Positions 8,463-17,834 of a stretch of 64,000 bases of DNA are shown here, piece by piece. How positions within the stretch are numbered: position 1 is the stretch's first letter; each line of letters starts with the position of its first letter. This DNA is from JACVRW01 sp963846505. GTDB taxonomy: Bacteria > Actinomycetota > Thermoleophilia > Solirubrobacterales > Thermoleophilaceae. The stretch spans positions 434,001 through 498,000 of the forward strand of contig CAWJWD010000007.1 in assembly GCA_963846505.1 (NCBI GenBank). The letters run 5' to 3'. Under the pieces are notes generated by a model. The model was given only the letters and a program-made list of their open reading frames with translations, was not told the origin of the DNA and searched no databases. The position numbers and the translations under genes were made by a program.

Positions 8463-10222
8463 AAGCGCCGCGCGCCAACGACTACCGCGACCACTGGGCG
8501 GGACAGCTGCGCGCCGAGCAGATCGGCGAGACGCTCCGGGTCGCCGGCTGGGTGCATCGCCGCCGCGACCACGGCGGGCTGATCTTCATCGACCTGCGCG
8601 ACCGCACCGGGTTGCTGCAGCTCGTCTTCCGGCCCGAGGAGGCGCCGGCGGCGCACGCGATCGCCGAGCGACTGCGCTCCGAGCACGTGATCTCGGTCAG
8701 CGGCGAGCTCGTCGAGCGCGAGCAGGGGGCGGTCAACCCGAACCTGCCGACCGGCGAGGTCGAGCTGGTCGTGCGCGAGCTCGAGCTGCTGGCCGAGAGC
8801 GAGACGCCGCCGTTCCAGATCGACGAGGACGATCCGGTCGGCGAGGAGCTGCGGCTGCGCTACCGCTACCTCGACCTGCGCAAGCAGACGATGCTCGACA
8901 ACATCGTCCTGCGCCACCGGATCGTCAAGGAGATCCGCGACTTCTTCAGCGACGAGGGCTTCCTCGAGGTCGAGACGCCGATCCTGACCCGCTCCACGCC
9001 GGAGGGCGCGCGCGACTTCCTCGTGCCCAGCCGGCTGCTGCGCGGCTCCTGGTACGCGCTGCCGCAGTCGCCGCAGATCTTCAAGCAGCTGCTGATGGTC
9101 GCGGGCCTCGAGCGCTACTTCCAGATCCCGCGCTGCTTTCGCGACGAGGACTTTCGCGCCGACCGTCAGCCCGAGTTCACGCAGCTCGACGTCGAGATGG
9201 CGTTCGTCGACGAGGAGGACGTGCACGCGGTCGTCGACCTGATGCTCCAGCGCGTCGTGGCGCTCGCCGGGATCGAGGTCACGCTGCCGCTCGAGCGGAT
9301 CTCCTACGACGAGGCGATGCTGCGCTACGGCAGCGACCGTCCCGATCGGCGCCTGGGCGTCGAGATCGAGGATCTGACCGAGGTCTTCCGCGGCACCGAG
9401 TTCAAGGTCTTCGCCGGCGCGATCGAGTCCGGCGGCGTCGTGCGCGCGATCAAGGCCGGTGGCGAGTGGCCGCGCAGCCGCTTCGACGAGCTGACCAAGA
9501 AGGCGCAGGAGTTCGGCGCCAAGGGGCTGGCCTGGGCCGTGGTCGAGGAGGGCGGCGGCTGGCGCTCGCCGATCGCGAAGTTCCTCGCCGACGAGCAGAT
9601 CGCGCGTGCCACCGAGCAGCTCGGCGCCAAGCCCGGCGAGGCCGTGCTGATCGTCGCCGACACCGCCGCGATCGCCGCGCGCGTGCTCGGCGTGCTGCGC
9701 CCCGACGTCGCCGAGCAGCAGCCGACCGGCAACGACCTGTTCTGGGTCGTCGACTTCCCGATGTTCGAGCGCAACGAGGAGGAGGGGCGCTGGGAGGCGA
9801 TGCACCATCCCTTCACCGCGCCCACCGGCGACCTCGACGGCGATCCCGGCAGCTGGCGCAGCCGCGCCTACGACGTCATCCTCAACGGCTGGGAGCTCGG
9901 CGGCGGCTCGATCCGCATCAACACCCCCGAGATCCAGCAGAAGGTCTTCGACGCGCTCGGCATCGGGCCGGAGGAGGCCAAGGAGCGCTTCGGCTTCCTG
10001 CTCGAGGCGCTGCGCTACGGCGCCCCGCCGCACGGCGGCATCGCCTTCGGCATCGACCGCATCGCCGCCCTGCTGGCCGGCCGCTCGACGATCCGCGACG
10101 TGATCGCCTTCCCGAAGGCCGCCAGCGGCGCCGACCCCCTCACCGGGGCGCCGGCGTCCGTCGACGCGCGCCAGCTGCGCGAGCTGGGCGTGAAGGTCGA
10201 CCAGCCGCCGCCGAGCGACTGA
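8459..10222 (+). CDS. aspS: Aspartate--tRNA(Asp/Asn) ligase
   Basis: Class IIb synthetase of 587 aa with the bacterial layout: OB-fold anticodon domain (VAGWVHRRRDHGGLIFIDLRD), catalytic core with motif 2 (QIPRCFRDEDFRADRQPEFTQ), a bacterial GAD insertion, and motif 3 (GGIAFGIDRIAALL) near the end. Whether it discriminates tRNA-Asp from tRNA-Asn cannot be decided here without knowing if gatCAB and asnS exist in the genome. The GTG start overlaps the hisS stop. Confidence 0.96.
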   Translation: MKAPRANDYRDHWAGQLRAEQIGETLRVAGWVHRRRDHGGLIFIDLRDRTGLLQLVFRPEEAPAAHAIAERLRSEHVISVSGELVEREQGAVNPNLPTGEVELVVRELELLAESETPPFQIDEDDPVGEELRLRYRYLDLRKQTMLDNIVLRHRIVKEIRDFFSDEGFLEVETPILTRSTPEGARDFLVPSRLLRGSWYALPQSPQIFKQLLMVAGLERYFQIPRCFRDEDFRADRQPEFTQLDVEMAFVDEEDVHAVVDLMLQRVVALAGIEVTLPLERISYDEAMLRYGSDRPDRRLGVEIEDLTEVFRGTEFKVFAGAIESGGVVRAIKAGGEWPRSRFDELTKKAQEFGAKGLAWAVVEEGGGWRSPIAKFLADEQIARATEQLGAKPGEAVLIVADTAAIAARVLGVLRPDVAEQQPTGNDLFWVVDFPMFERNEEEGRWEAMHHPFTAPTGDLDGDPGSWRSRAYDVILNGWELGGGSIRINTPEIQQKVFDALGIGPEEAKERFGFLLEALRYGAPPHGGIAFGIDRIAALLAGRSTIRDVIAFPKAASGADPLTGAPASVDARQLRELGVKVDQPPPSD

Positions 10223-10327
10223 TCGAGAGCAGAGGCTGGGCCCCAGCCTGGCGCTGCCGGTCCGGGAGTTGGGCCTGCTGTCCTAGCAAGCGTGGGTGTC
10301 CTCCACCGCAGACCACGGCCTGCGGAT

Positions 10328-10345
10328 GAGTTGGACTCCCAACTC
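10328..10345. terminator. Hairpin between convergent aspS and ABC permease
   Basis: GAGTTGG-ACTC-CCAACTC forms a perfect 7 bp stem in the 223 nt convergent intergenic region. A second short hairpin (AGGCTG...CAGCCT) lies at 10232-10248 just after the aspS stop. Neither has a T tract, so they are only possible transcription end sites. Nothing else is seen in this gap. Confidence 0.35.
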
Positions 10346-10445
10346 CGTGGTGTTCGGCTCAACATGTCGGCCGGCTCACGGCTCAGGCTCGAGCCCAGAG
10401 CGAGGCTACCACCGGGTCGGCAGCCCCGCGATCGGGTGCGGATGA

Positions 10446-11209
10446 TCAGTGCGTGGCCACCTTGCGGTACTTCGCGACGGCCAGCGGCGCGAAGATCGCG
10501 ATCAGGACCAGGCACCAGACGAACGCCAGCCAGACGTCGTCGCCCGCGGGGGCTCCGAGCCACAGCGAGCGCAGCGCGTCGACGACGACGCTGACGGGAT
10601 TGACCTCAGCCACCTGCTCCAGCCCTGCCGGCATCGACTCGACCGGCACGAACGCCGAGGAGATGAACGTGATCGGGAAGATCAGCGTGAAGCCGATGCC
10701 GTTGGCCGCCTCCGGCGAGCTGACCGACATCCCGATCAGCGCGAAGACCCAAGAGAACGCGAAGCCGAACAGCAGCAGCAGGCCGAAGCCGGCGAGGATC
10801 TCCGGGACGTTCGCGTCGAAGCCGAAGCCGAGGATCAGCCCGGTGACCAGCAGCACCACGATCGAGACGCCGTTGGTCGCGACGTCCGCGAGCGTGCGGC
10901 CGGCGAGCACCGCCGCGCGCGCGGTCGGCAGCGAGCGGAAGCGGTCGATCAGGCCCTTGGTCATGTCCTCCGCCAGGCCGAGCGCGGTGACGAAGCCGCC
11001 GAAGGCGATGTTCTGGGCAATGATGCCGGGGATCAGGAAGTCGACGTAGTCGTCGTAGCCGGGGGTCTCGATCGCGCCGCCGAAGACGTAGACGAACAGC
11101 AGCACGAACATGATCGGCTGGACGGTGAAGCCCAGCAGCAGGTCGGGAGCGCGGGGCAGGCGCACCAGGTTGCGCTCGGCCATCACCAGCGTGTCGGGAA
11201 TCAGTCGGG

Positions 11210-11213
<4 letters not shown>
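10446..11213 (-). CDS. ABC-2 type permease of a DrrAB-like exporter
   Basis: A 255 aa integral membrane protein with the ABC-2/DrrB fold: N-terminal RNLVRLPRAPDLLLGFTVQPIMFVLLFVYVFGGAI, a cytoplasmic loop with DFLIPGIIAQNIAFGG and GLAEDMTKGLIDRFRSLPTARAAVLAGR (the DrrB signature region), and six hydrophobic helices. It overlaps the upstream ATPase gene by 4 nt and forms a complete half-transporter pair with it. The substrate is unknown; relatives export hydrophobic drugs or lipids. Confidence 0.9.
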
Positions 11214-12226
<1,013 letters not shown>

Positions 12227-12288
12227 GGCGGCAGCCTCTCAACTATTTAGGCCAGTTTCTGTCCTCAATGTCGGCAATCATGAGATCC

Positions 12289-13245
12289 ATGCCCGAGACC
12301 ACGTCCAGCCGCCTCTTGACCCTGCTGTCGCTGCTGCAGGGGCGGCGCGGCTGGCCCGGCACCGAGCTCGCCGAGCGCCTCGGCGTCTCGGGCCGGACGA
12401 TCCGCCGCGACGTGGAGCGGCTGCGCGCGCTGGGCTACCCGGTCGACTCGCTGACCGGTCCGGCGGGCGGCTACCAGCTGCGTGCCGGCACGGCGATGCC
12501 GCCGCTGCTGCTCGACGACGACGAGGCGATCGCGATCGCCGTCGGTCTGCGCACGGCGGCCGGCGGCTCGGTCGCCGGCATCGAGGAGACGTCGGTACGG
12601 GCGCTCGTCAAGCTCGAGCAGGTGCTGCCCTCGCACCTGCGTCGGCGGGTGCGCGCGCTGCAGACCGCGACCCAGACGCTCTCCTCGCGCGGCGGCCCGC
12701 AGGTCGATCCGCAGCACCTGACCACGATCGCGGCCGCCTGCCGCGATCGTGAGCGGTTGCGCTTCGGCTATCGCGGTCGCGACGACGCCGAGAGCCGGCG
12801 CGAGGTCGAGCCGCACGCACTCGTCAACGTCGGTCGGCGTTGGTATCTCGTCGCCTGGGACTGCGGCCGCGGCGACTGGCGCAGCTTCCGCGTCGACCGC
12901 ATGGCCAAGCCCACGGCCGGCGTGCGCTTCGAGCCGCGTCCGCTGCCGGCCAAGGACGCCGCCGCCTACGTCGCCGAGAGCCTGCGCTCCTACCCGTCTC
13001 GCTACGAGGCGCGCGTCACGGTGCACGCACCGGCGGAGGAGCTGCGCCGCCGCCGCTGGCTGGGCGGGACGGTCGAGCCGCTCGACGACGAGCGCTGCGA
13101 GTACCGCACGAGCGACGACGACCTCGACTGGCTGGCCACGCGGATCGCGATGCTCGGCCACGAGTTCGAGGTCCACGAGCCGCCGGAGTTGGTGCAGCGG
13201 CTGCGCGAGCTGGGGGAGCGGGTGGCGCGGGCGACCGCCGGCTAG
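12289..13245 (+). CDS. HTH/WYL-domain transcriptional regulator (YafY/DeoR type)
   Basis: An N-terminal HTH (RRGWPGTELAERLGVSGRTIRRDVERLRALGYPV) is followed by the family's GPAGGYQLRAG and a WYL domain with LRFGYRGR, RWYLVAWDCGRGDWRSFRVDRM and a C-terminal extension. WYL proteins sense ligands or nucleic acid and act as repressors or activators. ATG 12289 (PETTSSRLLTLLSLLQ) is preferred; in-frame ATGs at 12268 and 12280 add up to seven residues. The divergent drrAB operon with a shared upstream region of about 60 nt is the likely target. Confidence 0.88.
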   Translation: MPETTSSRLLTLLSLLQGRRGWPGTELAERLGVSGRTIRRDVERLRALGYPVDSLTGPAGGYQLRAGTAMPPLLLDDDEAIAIAVGLRTAAGGSVAGIEETSVRALVKLEQVLPSHLRRRVRALQTATQTLSSRGGPQVDPQHLTTIAAACRDRERLRFGYRGRDDAESRREVEPHALVNVGRRWYLVAWDCGRGDWRSFRVDRMAKPTAGVRFEPRPLPAKDAAAYVAESLRSYPSRYEARVTVHAPAEELRRRRWLGGTVEPLDDERCEYRTSDDDLDWLATRIAMLGHEFEVHEPPELVQRLRELGERVARATAG

Positions 13246-13345
13246 CCGCACCGACTGCCGCGGAGCACGGCGGGCGTGCGAACTGCCTGCGACCGGCGCA
13301 CCGAGGGCGCCGGTTCGGGTGGGCGCACCTGCCACGCTGTATGGC

Positions 13346-14785
13346 GTGTCCTTCGAGCAGCATCTGAACGAGCCGCGCGGCCGCGGCGCGTTGGCCGAGT
13401 GGCCGCATGCCGGCGCCGCGGGCGGCGCCGCCTGCGGCGATCTCGTCCGGATCACGGTTCGCGTCGAAGCCGACCGCGTCGTCGAGGCCGGCTTCGACGC
13501 CGACGGCTGTGGCGCCGCGCTGGCTGCCGGCAGCGCCGTGGTGGAGCTGGTCGAGGGAGCGGGCTTCCTCGACGCCGCGCGCGTGGACGCGGACGCCGTC
13601 GCCGCGGCGCTCGGCGGCCTGATCCCGGCCAAGCGCCACGCTGCGGAACTGGCCGCAGACGCGCTGCACCGGGCGCTCGGTGCCGCCGCCCGTGCCGGCG
13701 CGCCGGCGCTCGAGCGGTCGCCGAGCAGGACGCTGGTGGCGATGAGCGGTGGCGTCGACAGCGCCGCGGCCGCGCAGCTGGCCCTCGACGCCGGCGACGA
13801 GGTCGTGGCCGTGACGCTCGAGCTGTGGTCCGATCCGGGTACCGACGGCACGGCCAGCTGCTGCTCGCCGCAGGCCGTGACCGGTGCCCGCGCGCTTGCG
13901 CACGGGATGGGCCTGCCGCATCTGACGCTCGACCTGCGCGAGCGCTTTCGCGCCGAGGTGGTCGACGGCTTCATCGCCGGCTACGTCGCCGGCGTCACGC
14001 CGAACCCCTGCGTGCGCTGCAACGGCGAGGTGCGCTTCGACGCGATGCTCGAGCTCGCCGCCGCGCTCGGCGCGGCCCGGCTCGCGACCGGGCACTACGC
14101 GCGCATCGCTCGCGACGAGGACGGCCCGCTCGTGCGCCAGGCCGTCGATCCGCTCAAGGACCAGAGCTACATGCTCGCCCGGCTCGAGCCCGCGCTGCTG
14201 GAGCGGATCGCGTTCCCGCTCGGGGCGCTGACCAAGCCCGAGGTGCGCGAGCTCGCCCGCGACGCGGCGCTGCCGGTCGCCGACAAGCGCGAAAGCCAGG
14301 ATCTCTGCTTCGTCGCCGGCCTCGGCGGCCGCGCGTTCCTGCGCCGGCACGCCGCGGCCCGCCTCGACGGCGAGGGCGAGATCGTCACGAGCGACGGCAC
14401 GGTCGTCGGCCGGCACGACGGCCAGCACGACTTCACGGTCGGTCAGCGGCGCGGGATCGGCGTCGCAGCCGCCGAGCCGCTCTACGTGCTCGCCAAGGAC
14501 GCTCGTCGCAATCGCGTCGTGGTCGGACCGCGCGAGCAGCTGGCCACGCGGCGGATCGAGCTGGAGGGATGCCACCTGCATCGCGCGCCGGATAGCGTTC
14601 GGGCGGTGAAGCTCCGCTACCGCTCCCAACCGCTTCCCTGTCGGCTGCTCGACGATCGCGACGGCGATCGCGCCGTGCTCGAGCTCGATCGGCCCGCCCA
14701 CGCCGCGGCACCCGGCCAGCTGGCCTGCCTGCTGGCCGGCGATCGCGTCGTCGGTCACGGCACGATCGCGGAGCCGTCGGCGTGA
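13346..14785 (+). CDS. mnmA: Fusion: NifU/IscU-like scaffold domain + tRNA 2-thiouridylase MnmA
   Basis: Residues 1 to about 118 resemble an IscU/NifU N-terminal scaffold: AACGDLVRITVRVEADRV and FDADGCGAALAAGS hold the first two conserved Cys and the Asp, but the position of the third Cys (R-x-C in the family) reads KRHAAELA, so it is Ala. From residue 130 on it is MnmA: PP-loop SGGVDSAAAA, the CCSP segment, NPCVRCNGEVRF (first catalytic Cys region), ATGHYARI, KDQSYML, KRESQDLCF (second catalytic Cys) and GQRRGIGV. The enzyme puts sulfur on U34 of Lys, Glu and Gln tRNAs. GTG 13346 is the only start just before the scaffold domain. It overlaps the next gene by 4 nt. Confidence 0.9.
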   Translation: MSFEQHLNEPRGRGALAEWPHAGAAGGAACGDLVRITVRVEADRVVEAGFDADGCGAALAAGSAVVELVEGAGFLDAARVDADAVAAALGGLIPAKRHAAELAADALHRALGAAARAGAPALERSPSRTLVAMSGGVDSAAAAQLALDAGDEVVAVTLELWSDPGTDGTASCCSPQAVTGARALAHGMGLPHLTLDLRERFRAEVVDGFIAGYVAGVTPNPCVRCNGEVRFDAMLELAAALGAARLATGHYARIARDEDGPLVRQAVDPLKDQSYMLARLEPALLERIAFPLGALTKPEVRELARDAALPVADKRESQDLCFVAGLGGRAFLRRHAAARLDGEGEIVTSDGTVVGRHDGQHDFTVGQRRGIGVAAAEPLYVLAKDARRNRVVVGPREQLATRRIELEGCHLHRAPDSVRAVKLRYRSQPLPCRLLDDRDGDRAVLELDRPAHAAAPGQLACLLAGDRVVGHGTIAEPSA

Positions 14786-15186
14786 GCGTCGGCCCCGAGC
14801 CGCGCGAGCGGATCGAGCTCGAAGCGCCGGTCGCGGGCGACTTCCACGCCGTCGTGCGACTGATCATCGGCGGCATCGCCGAGCGCGTCGACTTCGCCTT
14901 CGAGGAGATCGACGACCTCCAGCTCGCGGTCGAGCGGCTGCTGGCGGAGGCGGGCTCGCAGCGCAGCGTGCGGCTCTCGTTCGAGGTCGGCGGCGACGGC
15001 ATCCGGGCTCGCGTCGGTCCGCTCAGCGAGCCGGCGCTGGCGGAGGCGCTGCGCGACGGCGACCCGCGCCCGGGCGAGCTGACGCTCAAGCGCATCCTGC
15101 AGACGGTCGTCGACTCCTTCGGCGTCGACGACGTCGACGACGGCGGCATCGTCGTGCGCCTGGAGAAGCTGAAGGGGCAGTGGTGA
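14782..15186 (+). CDS. RsbW/anti-sigma-factor-like protein, degenerate ATP-binding fold
   Basis: A 134 aa protein between mnmA and a sigma factor. Its pattern (ELEAPVAGDFHAVVRLIIGGIAERVDFAFEEIDDLQLAVERLLAEAG ... LTLKRILQTVVDSFGVDD) follows the histidine-kinase-like ATPase fold of RsbW/SpoIIAB. The N-box Asn is missing (LAVERLLAEAG where the family has LAVDEAxxNA), and no clear DxGxG box is seen. It may bind the sigma factor without kinase activity, or need another switch protein. It overlaps mnmA by 4 nt and the sigma gene by 7 nt, implying coupled synthesis. Family assignment rests on pattern and context. Confidence 0.65.
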   Translation: MSVGPEPRERIELEAPVAGDFHAVVRLIIGGIAERVDFAFEEIDDLQLAVERLLAEAGSQRSVRLSFEVGGDGIRARVGPLSEPALAEALRDGDPRPGELTLKRILQTVVDSFGVDDVDDGGIVVRLEKLKGQW

Positions 15187-15950
15187 GCGCCACCCGCCGC
15201 TCGTCGTCGCCCGAGAAGGCGCGCGCCGAGGACCGCGAGCTGCTGCGCCGCTACCACGAGGGCGGCGACACGAGCGCCCGCGAGGCGCTGATCCGCCGCC
15301 ACCTGCCGCTGGTGCGCTCGCTCGCGCGCCGCTACGCCGGTCGCGGCGAGGCGCTCGAGGACATCGAGCAGGTCGGCGCGATCGGACTGATCAAGGCGAT
15401 CGACCGCTTCGAGATCGAGCGCGAGGTGTCGCTCGCCACCTACGCCACGCCGAACGTCGTCGGCGAGATCAAGCGCCACTTCCGCGACAAGGGCTGGGCG
15501 ATCCGGGTGCCGCGGGCGCTCCAGGAGCTGAACGCCTCGATGTCCGGCGCGATCGAGCGGCTGACGGTCAAGCTCGGCCATTCGCCGACGGTGGCCGAGA
15601 TCGCCGCGGAGCTCGAGACGACGCCGGAGGCCGTGCTCGAGGCGATGGAGGTCGGCTCGGCCTACTCGACGGTCTCGCTCTCCAGCGGCCCCGCGGGCGA
15701 GGAGGAGCTCGACCCGCTCGAGACGATCGGCGAGGAAGACGTCGAGTTCGAGCGCTCGGAGAACCGCGCGGCGCTCGAGCCGGCGCTCGGCCGCCTGCCC
15801 GAGCGCGAGCGCGAGATCCTGCGCATGCGCTTCGAGGAGGGGCTGCCGCAGACGCAGATCGCACAGCGCGTGGGCCTCTCGCAGATGCACGTCTCGCGCC
15901 TGATCCGCAAGTCGCTGGGCATCATGCGCGACGAGCTGCAGCAGCCATAG
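15180..15950 (+). CDS. RNA polymerase sigma factor, SigB/SigF/SigG family
   Basis: A 256 aa group 3 sigma factor. Region 2 reads LIRRHLPLVRSLARRYAGRGEALEDIEQVGAIGLIKAIDRFE, then FATYA-like LATYATPNVVGEIKRHFRDKGWAIRVPR. Region 3 has LTVKLGHSPTVAEIAAEL, and region 4 LPEREREILRMRFEEGLPQTQIAQRVGLSQMHVSRLIRKSL. The pattern with the RVPR motif matches stress/sporulation SigB-F-G proteins, which are controlled by RsbW-type anti-sigma factors like the gene just before. GTG 15180 or 15183 is the start. A GGTCA-N16-GGGTAC element lies just downstream of its stop. Confidence 0.92.
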   Translation: MVSATRRSSSPEKARAEDRELLRRYHEGGDTSAREALIRRHLPLVRSLARRYAGRGEALEDIEQVGAIGLIKAIDRFEIEREVSLATYATPNVVGEIKRHFRDKGWAIRVPRALQELNASMSGAIERLTVKLGHSPTVAEIAAELETTPEAVLEAMEVGSAYSTVSLSSGPAGEEELDPLETIGEEDVEFERSENRAALEPALGRLPEREREILRMRFEEGLPQTQIAQRVGLSQMHVSRLIRKSLGIMRDELQQP

Positions 15951-15992
15951 CACGACCGATTCATTAAGCGCACGTTGTCGTGCGAAACCAAT

Positions 15993-16019
15993 GGTCAAGT
16001 CTTTGGCCCAAGTGGGTAC
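15993..16019 (+). promoter_or_regulatory. Candidate SigB/SigF-type promoter of the opp operon
   Basis: GGTCA-N16-GGGTAC resembles the SigF/SigB consensus (GGTTT-N15-17-GGGTA). It lies between the sigma gene and the oppA-like gene, about 55 nt before the ATG, where a promoter is expected. The -35 box has one mismatch. Confidence 0.35.
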
Positions 16020-16074
16020 GTATCCGGCGGCGCACCTACTCGTGCGCGCGGAAACGAACGCTGGAGGGGATTGA

Positions 16075-17752
16075 ATGGGGAAGCTCGGAGTACGGGCGCT
16101 CGTGCTGCTCGCGGCCGCGCTGTCGATGCTCGCGATAGCAGCATGCGGCAGCGACGACGACAGCGGCAGCAGCGACGGCGGTGGCGGGGGCGACGCGAAG
16201 TCGGGCGGGTCGATCACGATCTCGCAGACCTCGCAGCCCGACTACCTGGATCCCGCGCTGACGTACACGGTCAACGGCATCGAGCCGCTGTGGCTGGTGT
16301 ACACGCCGCTGCTGACCTACAAGCACGCGGAGGGCGAGGAAGGGCAGCAGCTGATCCCGGGCGTGGCCGAGGCCCTGCCGAAGATCAGCAAGGACGGCAA
16401 GACCTACGAGCTGACGGTCCGCAAGGGCCTGAAGTACTCGGACGGGTCGCCCGTCAAGGCCTCCGACTTCGAGCACGCCGTCAAGCGCGTGCTGAACCTC
16501 GAGTCCGGCGGCTCGGCGTTCTTCTACCCGATCGAGGGTGCGCAGGAGTACCTCGAGGGCGGCAAGCCGGACGCCGACATCCCCGGCATCGTCACCGACG
16601 ACGAGACCGGCAAGATCACGATCAAGCTGACCGAGTCGGACGGCTCGTTCTCGAACGTGCTCGCGATGTGGTTCGGCGCGCCGGTGCCGTCGCGACACGC
16701 CGTTCAAGAACATGACCAAGGACCCGCCCCCGGGCGTCGGCTCCTACAAGGTCACCGAGTCGGTGCCGAACCGTCAGTTCGTGCTCGAGAAGAACGCGAA
16801 CTTCGACATCCCGGGCATCCCCAAGGGCAACCTCGACAAGATCACGACCAAGATCATCAAGAACGCCCAGCGCCAGGCCCAGGACGTGATCTCGGGCGAG
16901 CTGGACTACATGCAGGACCCGCCGCCGGCCGACATCAAGCCGGAGGTCAAGGCCAAGTACTCGGACCGCTACTCCGAGCAGGCCACGCCGTCCACCTACT
17001 ACATGTTCATGAACAGCCGCGTGCCTCCGTTCGACGAGAAGGAGGTCCGCGACGCGGTCAACTACGGCCTCGACAAGCCGGCGCTCGCGCGCCTGTTCGC
17101 GGGCGAGCTGCAGCCTGGCTGCTCGTTCCTGCCGCCCGGCATGCCGGGCTACGACGAGGCCCTCGACGTCGACGACTGCCCGTGGGGCAACCCCAACGAG
17201 CCGCCTGACCTCGAGAAGGCCCGCCAGATGATCAAGGACGCCGGCGTCGACGGCACCAAGGTCACCGTCTGGGGCAACAACGACGACCCCACCGACAAGG
17301 TCACCGAGGCGTACGCCGACCAGCTCAACAAGATGGGCTTCGACGCGACGCCGAAGATCATCGACGGCGGCGTCTACTTCCAGACGATCGGCAACGCCAA
17401 GACGAAGGCCCAGACCGGCTTCGCCAACTGGTTCGCCGACTTCCCGCACCCGAAGAACTTCATGTTCCTCGTGGACGGCAAGTCGATCCAGCCGACCAAC
17501 AACCAGAACTACGGCAACACCGACGATCCCGAGATCACGAGCGGGATCGCCAAGCTCAACCAGGTGCCGGTGGACGACGAGACCGCCAGCGAGTGGAAGA
17601 CGCTCAACGACGACGTCGTCGAGCGGGGCTGGGTGGCTCCGTACGGCCACCGCAAGCTCGCCACGTTCCTCTCGGAGCGGATGGACTTCGACAACTGCTC
17701 GATCTTCCATCCGGTCTACTTCAACGACTACTCGAGCTTCTGCCTCAAGTAG
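16075..17752 (+). CDS. Peptide ABC transporter substrate-binding lipoprotein (frameshift near 16693)
   Basis: Extracytoplasmic solute-binding protein family 5 (OppA/DppA). It has a lipoprotein signal with lipobox AIAAC (Cys24) and a Ser/Gly/Asp linker. The family's region near DYLDPALTYTVNGIEPLWLVYTPLLTY is present, as are RKGLKYSDGSPVKASDFEHAVKRVL and, after the break, PPGVGSYKVTES and FDEKEVRDAVNYGLDKPALA. Around 16693 one extra base changes the frame (PVPS then DTPFKNMTKDPP); restored length is about 558 aa, normal for the family. A good SD (GGAGGGG) precedes ATG 16075. It probably delivers oligopeptides to the permease encoded downstream. Confidence 0.88.
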
Positions 17753-17765
17753 CCGCCGCACGGAC

Positions 17766-17790
17766 GGGAGGGCGCCCTTGGCGCCCTCCC
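17766..17790 (+). terminator. Strong hairpin between oppA-like and oppC genes (attenuator)
   Basis: GGGAGGGCGCC-CTT-GGCGCCCTCCC is a perfect 11 bp stem with a 3 nt loop, right after the binding-protein stop and 45 nt before oppC. It lacks a long T tract. In ABC importer operons such hairpins commonly lower expression of downstream membrane genes or protect the binding-protein mRNA. Confidence 0.7.
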
Positions 17791-17834
17791 GCCGTGTTGG
17801 ACTAGTCTCCGTCAGGGGGTAATAGAGGGAAGCC

